Assembly (NCBI RefSeq): GCF_001544575.2
Contig: NZ_FCNY02000001.1
Span: forward strand, 620,001-684,000
Length of the DNA stretch: 64,000 nucleotides
From: Caballeronia cordobensis
Lineage (GTDB): Bacteria > Pseudomonadota > Gammaproteobacteria > Burkholderiales > Burkholderiaceae
Reading direction: 5' to 3'
Shown here piece after piece: positions 18,616 to 27,583 of the stretch. Both the position numbers and the translations under genes were made by a program. The notes below the pieces were generated by a model, which did no database searches, had not been told where the DNA came from, and saw only the letters and a list, made by a program, of their open reading frames with translations. Positions within the stretch are counted from its first letter, which is position 1. Each line of letters begins with the position of its first letter.

Positions 18616-19059
18616 ATGAAGAAAATCGTGCGACTACTCGCGATATGCGGGCCGCTTCTGGCGGCCGCGTCGGCACACGCGGACTGCTTCGACGAAGCGG
18701 CGAAGTATCAGAAGGTCAATCCGCTCATCCTTCGCGCCATCGCCTGGCAGGAATCGCACAACAAGCCCGACGCCGTCAACAAGAACGCCAACGGCTCGAC
18801 CGACTACGGGCTGATGCAGATCAACTCCATTCATCTGGGCACGCTGGCTCAGTACGGCATTTCGAGCGGCACGCTCATGGAGCCATGCAAGAGCGTCTAT
18901 GTCGCCGCATGGCATCTGCGCCAGAAGATGAACAAGTACGGCAATTCCTGGCAGGCCGTCGGTGCTTACCATTCCGAAACACCCGCGCTGCGCGACAAGT
19001 ACTCGTCGCAGATCATTGAGATCCTGCGCCGCTGGAAACTCCTCCAGGCCACACGCTGA
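18616..19059 (+). CDS. Periplasmic lytic transglycosylase (SLT/IagB-like)
   Basis: 147 residues. Sec signal peptide (MKKIVRLLAICGPLLAAASAHA) followed by a small SLT domain. The catalytic Glu lies in AIAWQESHNKPDAVN (E51), with the downstream STDYGLMQINSIH and AWHLRQKMNKYGNSWQAVGAYHS motifs of the VirB1/IpgF/IagB group. Such enzymes cut peptidoglycan locally so that envelope machines can be inserted. It lies directly behind the gsp locus but in the opposite direction, so a role in T2SS assembly is only an inference. AAAGATG with a GAAGAAAG site supports the start. Confidence 0.9.
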   Translation: MKKIVRLLAICGPLLAAASAHADCFDEAAKYQKVNPLILRAIAWQESHNKPDAVNKNANGSTDYGLMQINSIHLGTLAQYGISSGTLMEPCKSVYVAAWHLRQKMNKYGNSWQAVGAYHSETPALRDKYSSQIIEILRRWKLLQATR

Positions 19060-19195
19060 TCTTCCGGGGCCGCCCCCGCACGCGCGCCGCGTCCGGCGCA
19101 TTTGATGCAAAATCCCTTATTCGATCTTCCGCGCCGCGCCCGTGGCCGCGCGGGTTCGCGCTCGCGCGCCCTCTTCTTCGTCACGCCTCTTCGCA

Positions 19196-20464
19196 ATGAA
19201 CGACACGCCACTGCCAGTCACCGTGCTATCGGGATTCACCGGCGCGGATAAAGCCTCACTCGTCGATGCGCTGCTCGCCAACGCCGAAGGTCTGCGCATC
19301 GGCGCGGTGACCTACGGCGAGACCGCGTCCGGCGCGGACCGCGACACGACCGAACTGCCCAACGGCTGCCTGCGGATGACGCTCGCCGACCCGTCGATGG
19401 ACGCGCTCGAAAGCGCGATCGCATGGCTCGCACAGCAGCAGCGATTCGATGCGATCGTGGTCGAAGCGCCGGACCTCGTCGATCCGATGACGATCGCCGA
19501 GGAACTCGCGTTCGGCGACGACGACGAGGCGGCGCTCGCAGGCCGCGCGCATCTCGATACCTTCGTCACTGTGATCGATGCCACGAGCTTCGCGCGCGAC
19601 TACGCCTCGTCGGATTCGCTGGCGGAACGCGGGCTCGCGCAGGCAAGCCACGACGACGAAGACGGCAAGACGGTCGTGGAAACGCTCGTCGAGCAGATCG
19701 AGTTTTGCGATGTCATCGTCATCGACAAGACCGATCTCGCCGGCGCGGACGAAGTGAGGCGAATCGCGCGCATGCTGCACGCCCTCAACCCGCGCGCGGT
19801 TCAGGTCCAAACGCAAGCGGGCGAAGTGCGTTGCGCCGACGTGCTGAACACCGGCCGATTCGACTTCGACGCCACCGTGAGCGCGCCCGGCTGGCTCGCC
19901 ATTCTCGACGGCGACGCTTCGGCAAGCGACGAATCGGAATCATCGGATGTCGGTCACTTCGTGTATCGCGCGCGCCGGCCGTTTCATCCCGAACGCTTGT
20001 GGAACCTGCTGCATCGGGAATGGCCGGGCGTGCTACGCGCTAAAGGCTTCTTCTGGCTCGCGACGAGAAGCGAGGTCGGCGGTTCGCTCTCGCAAGCGGG
20101 CGGCACGTGCCGGCACGGTCCGGCGGGCGTATGGTGGGCGGCGCAGGATCGCAGCGAATGGCCGACCGACGACCCCGAGCTCGAAGCGGAGATTGTTGCG
20201 GAATGGTATGGCGATCCGGACGACAACAGCATCGGCGATCGCCGGCAGGAACTGGTGCTGATCGGCCTCGACCTCGACCGGTCCGCATGGCAGGACAGCT
20301 TCGACGCGTGCCTTCTCACCGACGACGAATGGGCGCTCGGCCCCGACGCATGGCAGCGCTTCGCCGATCCGTTCCCGGCATGGGACATCGACGAACACGA
20401 TCACGATCACGATCATGACCACGACCACGGTCCCGACTGTGACTGCGACGACCACAAACATTAA
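19196..20464 (+). CDS. COG0523 (CobW/ZigA-like) protein with degenerate GTPase motifs and His-rich tail
   Basis: 422 residues. Overall layout is that of zinc-related COG0523 metallochaperone GTPases. The CobW_C domain is well preserved (RRPFHPERLWNLLHREWPGVLRAKGFFWLATR, about residues 263-294; GPAGVWWA), and a His/Asp-rich metal-binding tail ends the protein. In the G domain, several hallmarks differ. The P-loop reads GFTGADKAS (13-21) instead of GFLGAGKTT, the CxCC metal site is GCLRMT (57-62), the ETTGLADP region is EAPDLVDP (90-97), and NKxD is DKTD (167-170). GTP hydrolysis and metal transfer may therefore be lost or altered. Start at ATG 19196 gives the canonical N-terminus. Confidence 0.85.
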   Translation: MNDTPLPVTVLSGFTGADKASLVDALLANAEGLRIGAVTYGETASGADRDTTELPNGCLRMTLADPSMDALESAIAWLAQQQRFDAIVVEAPDLVDPMTIAEELAFGDDDEAALAGRAHLDTFVTVIDATSFARDYASSDSLAERGLAQASHDDEDGKTVVETLVEQIEFCDVIVIDKTDLAGADEVRRIARMLHALNPRAVQVQTQAGEVRCADVLNTGRFDFDATVSAPGWLAILDGDASASDESESSDVGHFVYRARRPFHPERLWNLLHREWPGVLRAKGFFWLATRSEVGGSLSQAGGTCRHGPAGVWWAAQDRSEWPTDDPELEAEIVAEWYGDPDDNSIGDRRQELVLIGLDLDRSAWQDSFDACLLTDDEWALGPDAWQRFADPFPAWDIDEHDHDHDHDHDHGPDCDCDDHKH

Positions 20465-20474
20465 GCGCATGGCC

Positions 20475-20499
20475 GAAAAAAAACCCGCCAAAGGCGGGT
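20475..20499 (-). terminator. Rho-independent terminator of hupB
   Basis: On the minus strand: stem ACCCGCC / GGCGGGT (20483-20489 with 20493-20499), 3-base loop, followed by a run of eight T residues. It lies 47 bp after the hupB stop. Confidence 0.85.
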
Positions 20500-20545
20500 C
20501 ATGTACAACGGGCTACGTCATGTAGCCGCACAATCGGCAAGATGC

Positions 20546-20824
20546 TTACCGCTTGTTCACTGCGTCCTTGAATGCCTTGCCAGCCGTAAACTTGACCGTC
20601 TTTGCGGCCGGAATCTTGATGGATTCGCCGGTTTTCGGATTGCGGCCGGTGCGCGCTGCGCGCTTTCCCGAGCCGAAGCTGCCGAAGCCGATCAACTGCA
20701 CTGCGTCACCTTTCGATACGGCCTTCTTGATCACTTCGAGCAACGTGTCCAGCGTTTCGCCGGTTTGAGCCTTGCTGGCGCCGGTCTGAGCGGCTACGGC
20801 GTCGATCAATTCCTGTTTGTTCAT
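20546..20824 (-). CDS. hupB: DNA-binding protein HU
   Basis: 92-residue nucleoid protein. N-terminus [26 protein letters not shown] and the DNA-binding arm [31 protein letters not shown] are canonical. HU bends and compacts DNA and assists DnaA-dependent opening in E. coli, which fits its place next to a candidate origin. It has its own -10 (TATAAT) and a strong terminator, so it is a single-gene unit. An AAGGAACC ribosome site precedes the ATG. Confidence 0.97.
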   Translation of the reverse strand: MNKQELIDAVAAQTGASKAQTGETLDTLLEVIKKAVSKGDAVQLIGFGSFGSGKRAARTGRNPKTGESIKIPAAKTVKFTAGKAFKDAVNKR

Positions 20825-20874
20825 TAAGGTTCCTTTATCAGTTTAGGTTGACACGAACAGCGCGAACGCGCCGA

Positions 20875-20880
20875 TTATAC
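20875..20880 (-). promoter_or_regulatory. -10 element of the hupB promoter
   Basis: Perfect TATAAT on the minus strand, 50 bp before the hupB start codon. No convincing -35 hexamer is visible at the right distance. Confidence 0.5.
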
Positions 20881-21121
20881 GTGCGCAAGCCGTGACGTCG
20901 AGTAGGGACGGCCTTGTGGCGGGCCTCCCCGACGAATCGGCGTGCTTTCGGCCATGTCACCGGCGTTGCTGCACTTCGTCGCCTTCACGCCGCCTCTATA
21001 CGCGGCGCTTGGTATGATAGCGCAGCGCAAACCCAATCTGGACAAGGGTTTCAAAGATTTACCCTTAATTTCTTGGGGCTCCCGGCCGTTTTTTGTGGCG
21101 TAGAACATCTGGGTCCGATCC

Positions 21122-22147
21122 ATGCTACGCGAGCTGATCATTGAATACGGGCTGCCGTTGGTTTTTGCCAACGTTCTGATGGAGTGCCTCGGCTTGCCGC
21201 TCCCAGCCTTGCCCACATTGGCTTTGACGGGTGCCATCACGGTTTCGGCAAGCCTCGTTCCGGACGCTTTTCCGGCGCTGTTTCCATTGACCGCGATCGG
21301 CCCGCTCACCGCGATCGTCGTGACGGCGACCATTGCCGCGCTGATCGGCGACACGCTCTGGTTCTGGCTCGGGCGCCGTTACGGCAGCCGCGTGCTCGCC
21401 TTCATGTGCAAGCTCTCCATCTCGCGCGATACCTGCGTCAACCGCAGCGCCGGCTTCTTCAGCCGCTTCGGCGTGCGCATCCTCGCCGTATCGAAGTTCA
21501 TTCCCGGGCTCTCGACACTGGCGATTCCCGTTGCGGGCGCAACCGGGATCGGCTTCGGCAGCTTCCTGTTCTACGATGCGCTCGGCGCGCTGCTGTGGTC
21601 CGGCGCCGGCGTCGCGTTTGGCGCGATCTTCGCGGATCTCGTCGATGCCGCGCTCGCCTGGCTCGATCTGTTCGGGCGCGGCGTGATCGCGATCGCCGTC
21701 GCCGCGCTCGCGCTCTATCTCGCGGTGCGCTGGTGGCAGCGCGTGTCGCTGTTGCGCCGGCTTCGCATGGCGCGCATCGATATCGCGACATTGCGTGCGC
21801 TGCTCGCGGGGGAACCGCCGCCGCTCGTTATCGACGTACGCCGTCACGAACGCCGCGCCATGGACCCGTATGCGATTCCCGGCGCATTGCTTTTGCACGA
21901 CGATGCCGCGTCGCAGCTTGCCGGCATCGCGCGCAACCGCAAGCTCGTGACCTACTGCGACTGTCCGAGCGAAGTGTCGGCGGCGCTCGCGGCTAAAGAG
22001 TTGGCGGCGCACGGCTTCACGGACGTCGCGCCGCTGCTCGGCGGGCTCGAAGCGTGGCGCGCGGCGGGCTACGCGCTGGAGCCGCTGATGATCGAAGGCC
22101 TCGCGAGCGCCGCCACGCGGGGCGTCACCAATTCGTCTTCCGCCTGA
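21122..22147 (+). CDS. DedA-family membrane protein fused to a rhodanese domain
   Basis: 341 residues. N-terminal DedA/VTT (SNARE-associated) domain of about 200 residues with re-entrant and TM segments: IIEYGLPLVFANVLMECLGLPLPALP, GDTLWFWLGRRYG, and FSRFGVRILAVSKFIPGLSTLAIPVAGATG with its conserved Arg. A rhodanese domain follows (about 222-315; VIDVRRHERRAMDPYAIPGA, VTYCDCPSEVSAALAAKEL, LLGGLEAWRAAG), with Cys279 or Cys281 as the likely sulfur-carrying residue. DedA proteins are undecaprenyl-phosphate/lipid transporters; the attached rhodanese suggests coupling to sulfur or redox chemistry. It is 51 bp from mnmC. Confidence 0.9.
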   Translation: MLRELIIEYGLPLVFANVLMECLGLPLPALPTLALTGAITVSASLVPDAFPALFPLTAIGPLTAIVVTATIAALIGDTLWFWLGRRYGSRVLAFMCKLSISRDTCVNRSAGFFSRFGVRILAVSKFIPGLSTLAIPVAGATGIGFGSFLFYDALGALLWSGAGVAFGAIFADLVDAALAWLDLFGRGVIAIAVAALALYLAVRWWQRVSLLRRLRMARIDIATLRALLAGEPPPLVIDVRRHERRAMDPYAIPGALLLHDDAASQLAGIARNRKLVTYCDCPSEVSAALAAKELAAHGFTDVAPLLGGLEAWRAAGYALEPLMIEGLASAATRGVTNSSSA

Positions 22148-22198
22148 TCTCACTTCGCGCGTCCGCCTGGGCGAGCGCGCGGTCTCTTCGTTGATCGC

Positions 22199-24007
22199 AT
22201 GACCGAATCCCAGTTCTTCACGCCGCACGATCTTCCCGCGCGCTGGCGGCGCAAGCGCGCCTTCACGTTCGTCGACACGACTTTCAGCGCTTTCCTCGCG
22301 CTCTGGCAACGCTGGCACGACGACGAAAATCGATGCGACCGGCTGCATGTCGTCGCGCTTGCGCATCTTCCCGCGCTCGACACGCCGCCTCCAGCCGATG
22401 ACCCTTCCCCGCTTGCCGCCGAACTCGCGCGTGCGTGGCCGATGCGCGTGCCCGGCACCCAGCGGCTCGAATTCGATGCGGGGCGCGTCGTGCTGACGCT
22501 TGCCATCGGCGACGACATCGAAACGCTGCTGTCCAGACTCTGGCTGCGCGCCGATGCCTTCCATCTCGATCTGACCGCAACCGCCGATCCGCGCAAGCTG
22601 TGCAAAACGCTCGCGCGCTTCGCCGGCGACGACGCGACGGTGTGCGCATTCACTGCCGATAAGCAACAACTTGAGCGCGCGTTGCAGGCGTCGGGCTTCG
22701 CCTGCACACCACGCGACGCGTATACCGATGCGCCCGTGACCGCGCGTTTCGCGCCGCGCTGGCGTGTGCGCCGTCACGAGCCGCCGCTGCCGTGCGAGGC
22801 GAACGCGCGAGAGGCCATCGTCATCGGTGCCGGGCTCGCGGGTTGCGCGGTGAGTTCGCGTCTCGCCGGGCGCGGCTGGCGCGTCACGCTGATCGATCGT
22901 CACGCGTTGCCCGCGCGCGATGCATCGGGCAATCCGGCGGGCGTGTTTCATCCGATCGTCTGGCGCGACGACAGCGTCGCCGCTCGCCTCACGCGCGCGG
23001 GCTTCCTCTACGCGCTGCGCCGCTGGCACGCGCTCGAATCGGCGCATCACGACTTGCAGCGTACGGGCGCGGGCCTGCTGCAGATCGCCGATACGTCCGA
23101 CGATGCCAAAGCGCTCGCGCACGCCATCGCGCGCTTCGCGTATCCGCCCGCCTACGTGCAGCCGATGACGCGCGATGAAGCGTCGCGCATGGCCGGTGTC
23201 GATGTCGAACGCGGCGGCTGGTTCTTCCCGCTTGGCGGCGCCATTTCTCCGGCGGCAGTCTGCGCCGCGCAGCTCGCCGATGCGTCGGCGAACATCACGC
23301 CGCGCATGAACACCGACGTGACGCGCATCGCGCACGACGGCCGCGTGTGGCGCGCGTTCGACGCGAGCGGCGCTGAAATCGCGAGCGCGCCCGTGCTGGT
23401 GCTCGCCAGCGCGCACGACGCCGCGCGGCTCGCGGGCCTGCATGGCGAACCCACGCGCAGTGTGCGCGGCCAGCTCAGCGTGCTCGATCCATGCGCGCTC
23501 GATGCGCTGCGCCTTCCGGTGATCGGCGAAGGCTACGCGGTGCCGCTCGGCCAGGATGGCGTGCTCATCGGCGCGACCTACGACATCGACGACGCCGATG
23601 GCGAGATCCGCGCGGACGGACATCGGGAAAACATCGAGCGCGTCGCGGGCATGTTGCCGGCGCTCGCGAACACGTCGCCCGGCATTCGCGCGGGGCGCGT
23701 CGCGTTCCGCTGCGTGACGAGCGACCGCATGCCGATGATCGGCCAGTTCGCCGATGAAAACGCCGCACGCCTCAATGCGCGCGAACTGTCGGGCGCGTGG
23801 CCGCTCGACCTGCCGCGCATGCCGGGACTCTATGGCGCGTTCGCGTTCGGATCGCGCGGGCTCGTCTGGGCGACGCTCGCGGCCGAACTGATCGCATCGC
23901 AAATCGAGGGCGAGCCGTGGCCCGTCGAACGCGAACTGGCCGAATCCGTCGATCCAGCCCGTTTTTTGCTACGTCTACTGCGACACGGCGAATTCTGCGC
24001 GGCGTAG
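22199..24007 (+). CDS. mnmC: MnmC-type tRNA modification enzyme with a degenerate methyltransferase domain
   Basis: 602 residues. In the normal bifunctional enzyme, the C-terminal FAD oxidase removes the carboxymethyl group from cmnm5s2U34 and the N-terminal MnmD domain then methylates nm5s2U34. The oxidase half is intact: IVIGAGLAGCAVSSRLAGRGWRV (207-229), ASGNPAGVFHP, and AFGSRGLVWATLAAEL near the end. The MnmD half is recognisable by position and flanking sequence, but the SAM-binding ETGFGTGxNFLxxW motif reads VDTTFSAFLALW (25-36), and the LDGFAPxKNPxxW catalytic motif reads LDLTATADPRKL (123-134). About 35 N-terminal residues are also missing. Methyltransferase activity is probably lost. 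Confidence 0.88.
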   Translation: MTESQFFTPHDLPARWRRKRAFTFVDTTFSAFLALWQRWHDDENRCDRLHVVALAHLPALDTPPPADDPSPLAAELARAWPMRVPGTQRLEFDAGRVVLTLAIGDDIETLLSRLWLRADAFHLDLTATADPRKLCKTLARFAGDDATVCAFTADKQQLERALQASGFACTPRDAYTDAPVTARFAPRWRVRRHEPPLPCEANAREAIVIGAGLAGCAVSSRLAGRGWRVTLIDRHALPARDASGNPAGVFHPIVWRDDSVAARLTRAGFLYALRRWHALESAHHDLQRTGAGLLQIADTSDDAKALAHAIARFAYPPAYVQPMTRDEASRMAGVDVERGGWFFPLGGAISPAAVCAAQLADASANITPRMNTDVTRIAHDGRVWRAFDASGAEIASAPVLVLASAHDAARLAGLHGEPTRSVRGQLSVLDPCALDALRLPVIGEGYAVPLGQDGVLIGATYDIDDADGEIRADGHRENIERVAGMLPALANTSPGIRAGRVAFRCVTSDRMPMIGQFADENAARLNARELSGAWPLDLPRMPGLYGAFAFGSRGLVWATLAAELIASQIEGEPWPVERELAESVDPARFLLRLLRHGEFCAA

Positions 24008-24031
24008 TTGTCCACGGCATGCTGTGGATAA
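24008..24031. promoter_or_regulatory. Inverted pair of DnaA boxes
   Basis: TTGTCCAC, 8-bp spacer, GTGGATAA. The right half forms a perfect consensus box (TTATCCACA, minus strand, 24023-24031); the left one differs in two positions. Confidence 0.6.
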
Positions 24032-24203
24032 CGCGTCGGATTGCGGGTGAAAGTCGTGTGCATGCGTTGTGCACGTAAACGGGACAACTCGAACGCATGC
24101 CGTGCGCGGCAAAAAGTTGTTCCGTGTTAACCGCGCCGCCCCAACATGTTTACGGCCCGCTTCTGCTTTCTTCAAATCATTGAATGAAAAGACGAAAGTA
24201 TTG

Positions 24204-24212
24204 TTATCCACA
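24204..24212 (+). promoter_or_regulatory. Perfect DnaA box beside an AT-rich stretch
   Basis: TTATCCACA exactly. It is followed after about 16 bp by an AT-rich stretch (24228-24270) that could act as an unwinding element. Confidence 0.65.
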
Positions 24213-24832
24213 GAAGCGGCAGGCTCTTGTTAACTACTACTACGTTTATATACAGTAAACCTGTAAACACCTGACGGCGAGGCCGCCGTCGCAGCGGTAA
24301 ACCAAAAGTCCGAATGCCGTGAAAGCGGCAACCGGTCAGCTTTTCCATTCAGGTCCAGGTTCGGCTGTCGCTTTTACTTCATAAGAATCAAAAGCTTGGA
24401 CTTTCTGTCAGGGGTTCCGAGGTATGGCACAATCGCGCTTCTTCCTGCGTCGCGCCGTTCAGACGGCGACCGCTTCAATGGAACGATGGGTGCGCGCCAA
24501 GAATCTGATCACGAAGCCGCATCGTCGTTTGCTGTGTTCGGCCCGGCCCTCCCGCGGGCGCCGCACGCGTTTGCCGTGTCACACGGAACCACTATCTCCG
24601 ATGCGACATTGAGCGCGTGCAAGGCGCTTCGCCGCCAGCCGGACACGTCGTCTAATTCGTGCACGGCCCGGCCGTGACGCCGTGTTCGTTCGCATTTCGG
24701 CATCACCTGAATGAACCCACGCTCGCCTGCCCGGGCGGATGCGCCTCGCCCGCGAGCGCGCGTCGCGGATGCGAGTCCCGCAACGGTACGTGCACGCATC
24801 GCACTAGCAGTAACGAAGGAGAAGCCAACACG

Positions 24833-26035
24833 ATGAATTCGGCATTTTCATTTCTGCCCGCCTGGCCGCTCGAACCCGACGCCATTCTCTGGGCCGGTCT
24901 TGCGCTCGTCACGGCGGGACTTGCCGGCGAGCTGCTGTGGCGCGCGTGGCGGCTGCCGCGCATCACGGGCTTCGCGATCATCGGCCTGATCGCGGGCAAT
25001 GCCGGTCTCGGCGTCATCGACGCCAGTGCGGGCGGCCTGTCGCGGCCGCTGCTCGATGTCGCGCTCGGACTCTTGCTGTTCGAGCTCGGCGGGCGGCTCG
25101 ATCTGCGCTGGATTCGCCGCAATCCGTATCTGGTGCTGTCGAGCATCGCGGAATCCACATTGACATTCGGCCTCGTGCTGATCGCGCTGACGCTGCTGAA
25201 TGTTCCGACGATGCCGTCGATCGTGATCGCGGCCATTGCGATGGCCACCTCGCCCGCGATGGTCATCCAGCTGAAAACCGAGTTGCGCGCGGAAGGTCAG
25301 GTCACGCAGCGTCTTCTGACGCTGACCGCGCTGAACAGCATGTACGCGGTGGTCGTCGAAAAGCTCGCGGCGGGCGTGCTGCATCAGGAAATCTACGGCA
25401 ATGCGCTGGCGACGATCCTGCAGCCGCTGTATCTGTTGATCGGCTCGCTCGTGCTGGCGTTTCTGCTCGCGCGCGCGTGCAATCTGCTGGTTCGGCGCCT
25501 GCCCGCGACCGACGAGCATTCGTTCGTCGCGCTCTTCGGGCTCGTGCTGCTGGCGATCGCGGTCGCGCACATTTTCAAGCTGTCGACGATTCTCGCGCTG
25601 CTTGCCGCAGGCATCATCGTGAAGAACGCCGACGAGCGGCCGCAGCTCTGGCCGACGCACTTCGGCTCCGCGGGATGGCTGCTCACCGTCATTCTGTTTG
25701 CGCTGACGCTGACCTCGTTTCACTGGCGCGATATCGCGCTCGGCGGCGTGGCGGCGCTTGGGCTGATTGTCGCGCGCTTCATCGGCAAGCTGGTCGGCGT
25801 GCTGATTTTCGCGAAGCCGAGCGGACTGAACTGGAAACAGGGCGCGGCGCTGGGCGTCGCGCTGACGCCGATGTCGGCGCTCGCGTACCTGCTCGTCGAC
25901 GACATGTACGTGCTCTATCCGGACTACGACCCCACGCTGCGCGCGATCGTGATGTGCTCGATCGTCGTGCTGCAGATCGTGTCGCCCTTCGTCGTCTACC
26001 GCAGCCTGTCGGCGGTGGGCGAACGGCGCGAATGA
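24833..26035 (+). CDS. CPA2-family cation:proton antiporter (KefB/Nha-like), transport domain only
   Basis: 400 residues with about 12 predicted TM helices. Family landmarks: [24 protein letters not shown] entry helix, [19 protein letters not shown] (about 76-94), [20 protein letters not shown] in the ion-binding region. It lacks the RCK/KTN nucleotide-binding domain of KefB and KefC. ATG at 24833 is preceded by GAAGGAG. The next gene, a YbdK-type ligase, follows 43 bp later in the same direction, so the two are probably one operon. The transported ion (K+ or Na+) cannot be decided. Confidence 0.82.
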   Translation: MNSAFSFLPAWPLEPDAILWAGLALVTAGLAGELLWRAWRLPRITGFAIIGLIAGNAGLGVIDASAGGLSRPLLDVALGLLLFELGGRLDLRWIRRNPYLVLSSIAESTLTFGLVLIALTLLNVPTMPSIVIAAIAMATSPAMVIQLKTELRAEGQVTQRLLTLTALNSMYAVVVEKLAAGVLHQEIYGNALATILQPLYLLIGSLVLAFLLARACNLLVRRLPATDEHSFVALFGLVLLAIAVAHIFKLSTILALLAAGIIVKNADERPQLWPTHFGSAGWLLTVILFALTLTSFHWRDIALGGVAALGLIVARFIGKLVGVLIFAKPSGLNWKQGAALGVALTPMSALAYLLVDDMYVLYPDYDPTLRAIVMCSIVVLQIVSPFVVYRSLSAVGERRE

Positions 26036-26078
26036 GCGCGCCCGGCTTCGCTCATGTATTGATCATTCAAGAGGCGTC

Positions 26079-27191
26079 ATGGCACTCGAACCTTTCATCA
26101 ACTCCGAACCGTTCACGTTCGGCGTCGAGCTGGAGATCCAGGTCGTCAACACGCACGACTACGATCTGACCCGCGCCGCGTCGGACCTCATGCGTCTCAT
26201 CAAGGACGAGAAGATTCCGGGCAACATCACGCCCGAAATCACCGAAAGCATGATCGAGCTTTCGACCGGCATCTGCACGACGCACGAGCAGACCGTCACC
26301 GATCTGCGCAAGATCCGCGACGTGCTCGTTTCCGCTGCCGATCAGCTGAACGTCGGGCTCGCCGGCGGCGGCACGCATGCGTTCCAGCAATGGAGCGACC
26401 GGCAGATCTACGACGCGCCGCGCTTTCAGTACATCTCCGAACTGTACGGATACCTTGCCAAACAGTTCACGGTGTTCGGCCAGCACGTGCATATCGGTTG
26501 CCCCGATCCGAATAGCGCGCTCTTCCTGCTGCATTCGATGTCGCGTTACATCCCGCATTTCATCGCGCTTTCGGCGTCCTCGCCGTACATTCAGGGCGTC
26601 GATACGGGTTTTCATTCGGCTCGCCTGAATTCGGTATTCGCGTTTCCGCTCTCGGGCCGCGCGCCGTTCGTGCTGACCTGGGACAGCTTCGAGGAATATT
26701 TCTCGAAGATGGTGAACACGGGCGTCGTGAACAGCATGAAGGACTTCTACTGGGATATCCGGCCAAAGCCGGGTTTCGGCACCATCGAAGTGCGCGTGAT
26801 GGATACGCCGCTTTCCGTCGATAAAGCCGCGGCGATCGCCTGCTACATCCAGACGCTGTCGCGCTATCTGCTGCTGGACAAGCCGCTCACGCCGCGCGAG
26901 GACGACTATCTCGTGTACACCTTCAACCGCTTCGAGGCATGCCGTTTCGGGCTGGAAGGCACCTGCATCCATCCGCAGACGGGCGAGCGGCGCACCATCG
27001 GCGAAGACATTCTCGCGACGCTCGACGTGCTCGCGCCGCACGCCGAAGCGCTCGGCTCGCAGGCCGCGCTCGCGGAGGTGGCCGAGATCGCGCGCGGCAC
27101 CAACGATGCGACGTGGCTGCGCGGCGTCGTCGACAAGGAAAAATCGCTGCATGAGGCGGTGCGGCAGCAATGCCTGCAGTGGAGGCGGTAA
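26079..27191 (+). CDS. YbdK-type carboxylate-amine ligase (GCS2 family)
   Basis: 370 residues of the glutamate-cysteine ligase 2 superfamily. Conserved segments: [10 protein letters not shown] (14-23, metal/ATP-binding Glu), [37 protein letters not shown], and [12 protein letters not shown]. coli YbdK has weak glutamate-cysteine ligase activity, but the true substrate of the family is mostly unknown. The main glutathione enzyme GshA is encoded at the start of this window, so this is not needed for basal glutathione. Co-transcription with a CPA2 antiporter hints at a role in ion or osmotic control. AAGAGG ribosome site precedes the ATG; a strong hairpin ends the unit. Confidence 0.92.
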   Translation: MALEPFINSEPFTFGVELEIQVVNTHDYDLTRAASDLMRLIKDEKIPGNITPEITESMIELSTGICTTHEQTVTDLRKIRDVLVSAADQLNVGLAGGGTHAFQQWSDRQIYDAPRFQYISELYGYLAKQFTVFGQHVHIGCPDPNSALFLLHSMSRYIPHFIALSASSPYIQGVDTGFHSARLNSVFAFPLSGRAPFVLTWDSFEEYFSKMVNTGVVNSMKDFYWDIRPKPGFGTIEVRVMDTPLSVDKAAAIACYIQTLSRYLLLDKPLTPREDDYLVYTFNRFEACRFGLEGTCIHPQTGERRTIGEDILATLDVLAPHAEALGSQAALAEVAEIARGTNDATWLRGVVDKEKSLHEAVRQQCLQWRR

Positions 27192-27230
27192 GGACGCGCT
27201 TACGCAAAGAAAGCGCCGCGAACAATGACG

Positions 27231-27264
27231 AAAGGCCGCTTCGATATGCTTCGAAGCGGCCTTT
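27231..27264 (+). terminator. Hairpin terminator of the antiporter-ybdK operon
   Basis: Perfect 14-bp stem (27231-27244 with 27251-27264) with a 6-base loop. The arm ends in CTTT then ATCTTT, so the U-tract is short. The flanking AAA and TTT make it potentially bidirectional. Confidence 0.75.
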
Positions 27265-27583
27265 ATCTTTGGTCCGTATGAAACACGTGCAGACGAGCGA
27301 CGAGAATAAAGCCGCCGGTGACAACGTTTGATGAGAATCGATTCGGTCTCTCTAAGGTTTGCTTCGAGAAAGCCGTATACATCCGTAATAGTTGTGAGCA
27401 AGGCGTGGGCCTTGCTGTGGACAACGTCGAAAAAAGGTGCGGAGTCAAGGCACTAGCGTGAGGATAAGCACGCGGGCGACGTGTGCGGCGTAACGCGAAG
27501 CCACGGACAGCCGAAAGGCATGCAATGCGCTGCGCAGTGTTATTAAGAATACGTCCATCAACAAGAAGACGCTTTTCCACGGG

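Larger units (their letters stand above)
24008..24832. other. Long intergenic region with DnaA boxes and an AT-rich stretch (candidate origin element)
   Basis: 825 bp between mnmC and the antiporter gene. It holds a perfect DnaA box at 24204-24212, another at 24023-24031 on the opposite strand, and an AT-rich segment at 24228-24270. From 24420 onward the sequence is GC-rich with short reading frames (for example 24424-24612) that show no recognisable protein features. It may include a long leader for the downstream operon. Confidence 0.6.

Noticed and set aside
24424-24612. 62-codon frame in the candidate origin region
   Set aside because: Arg/Ser-rich composition typical of chance frames, no clear ribosome site, no protein feature.
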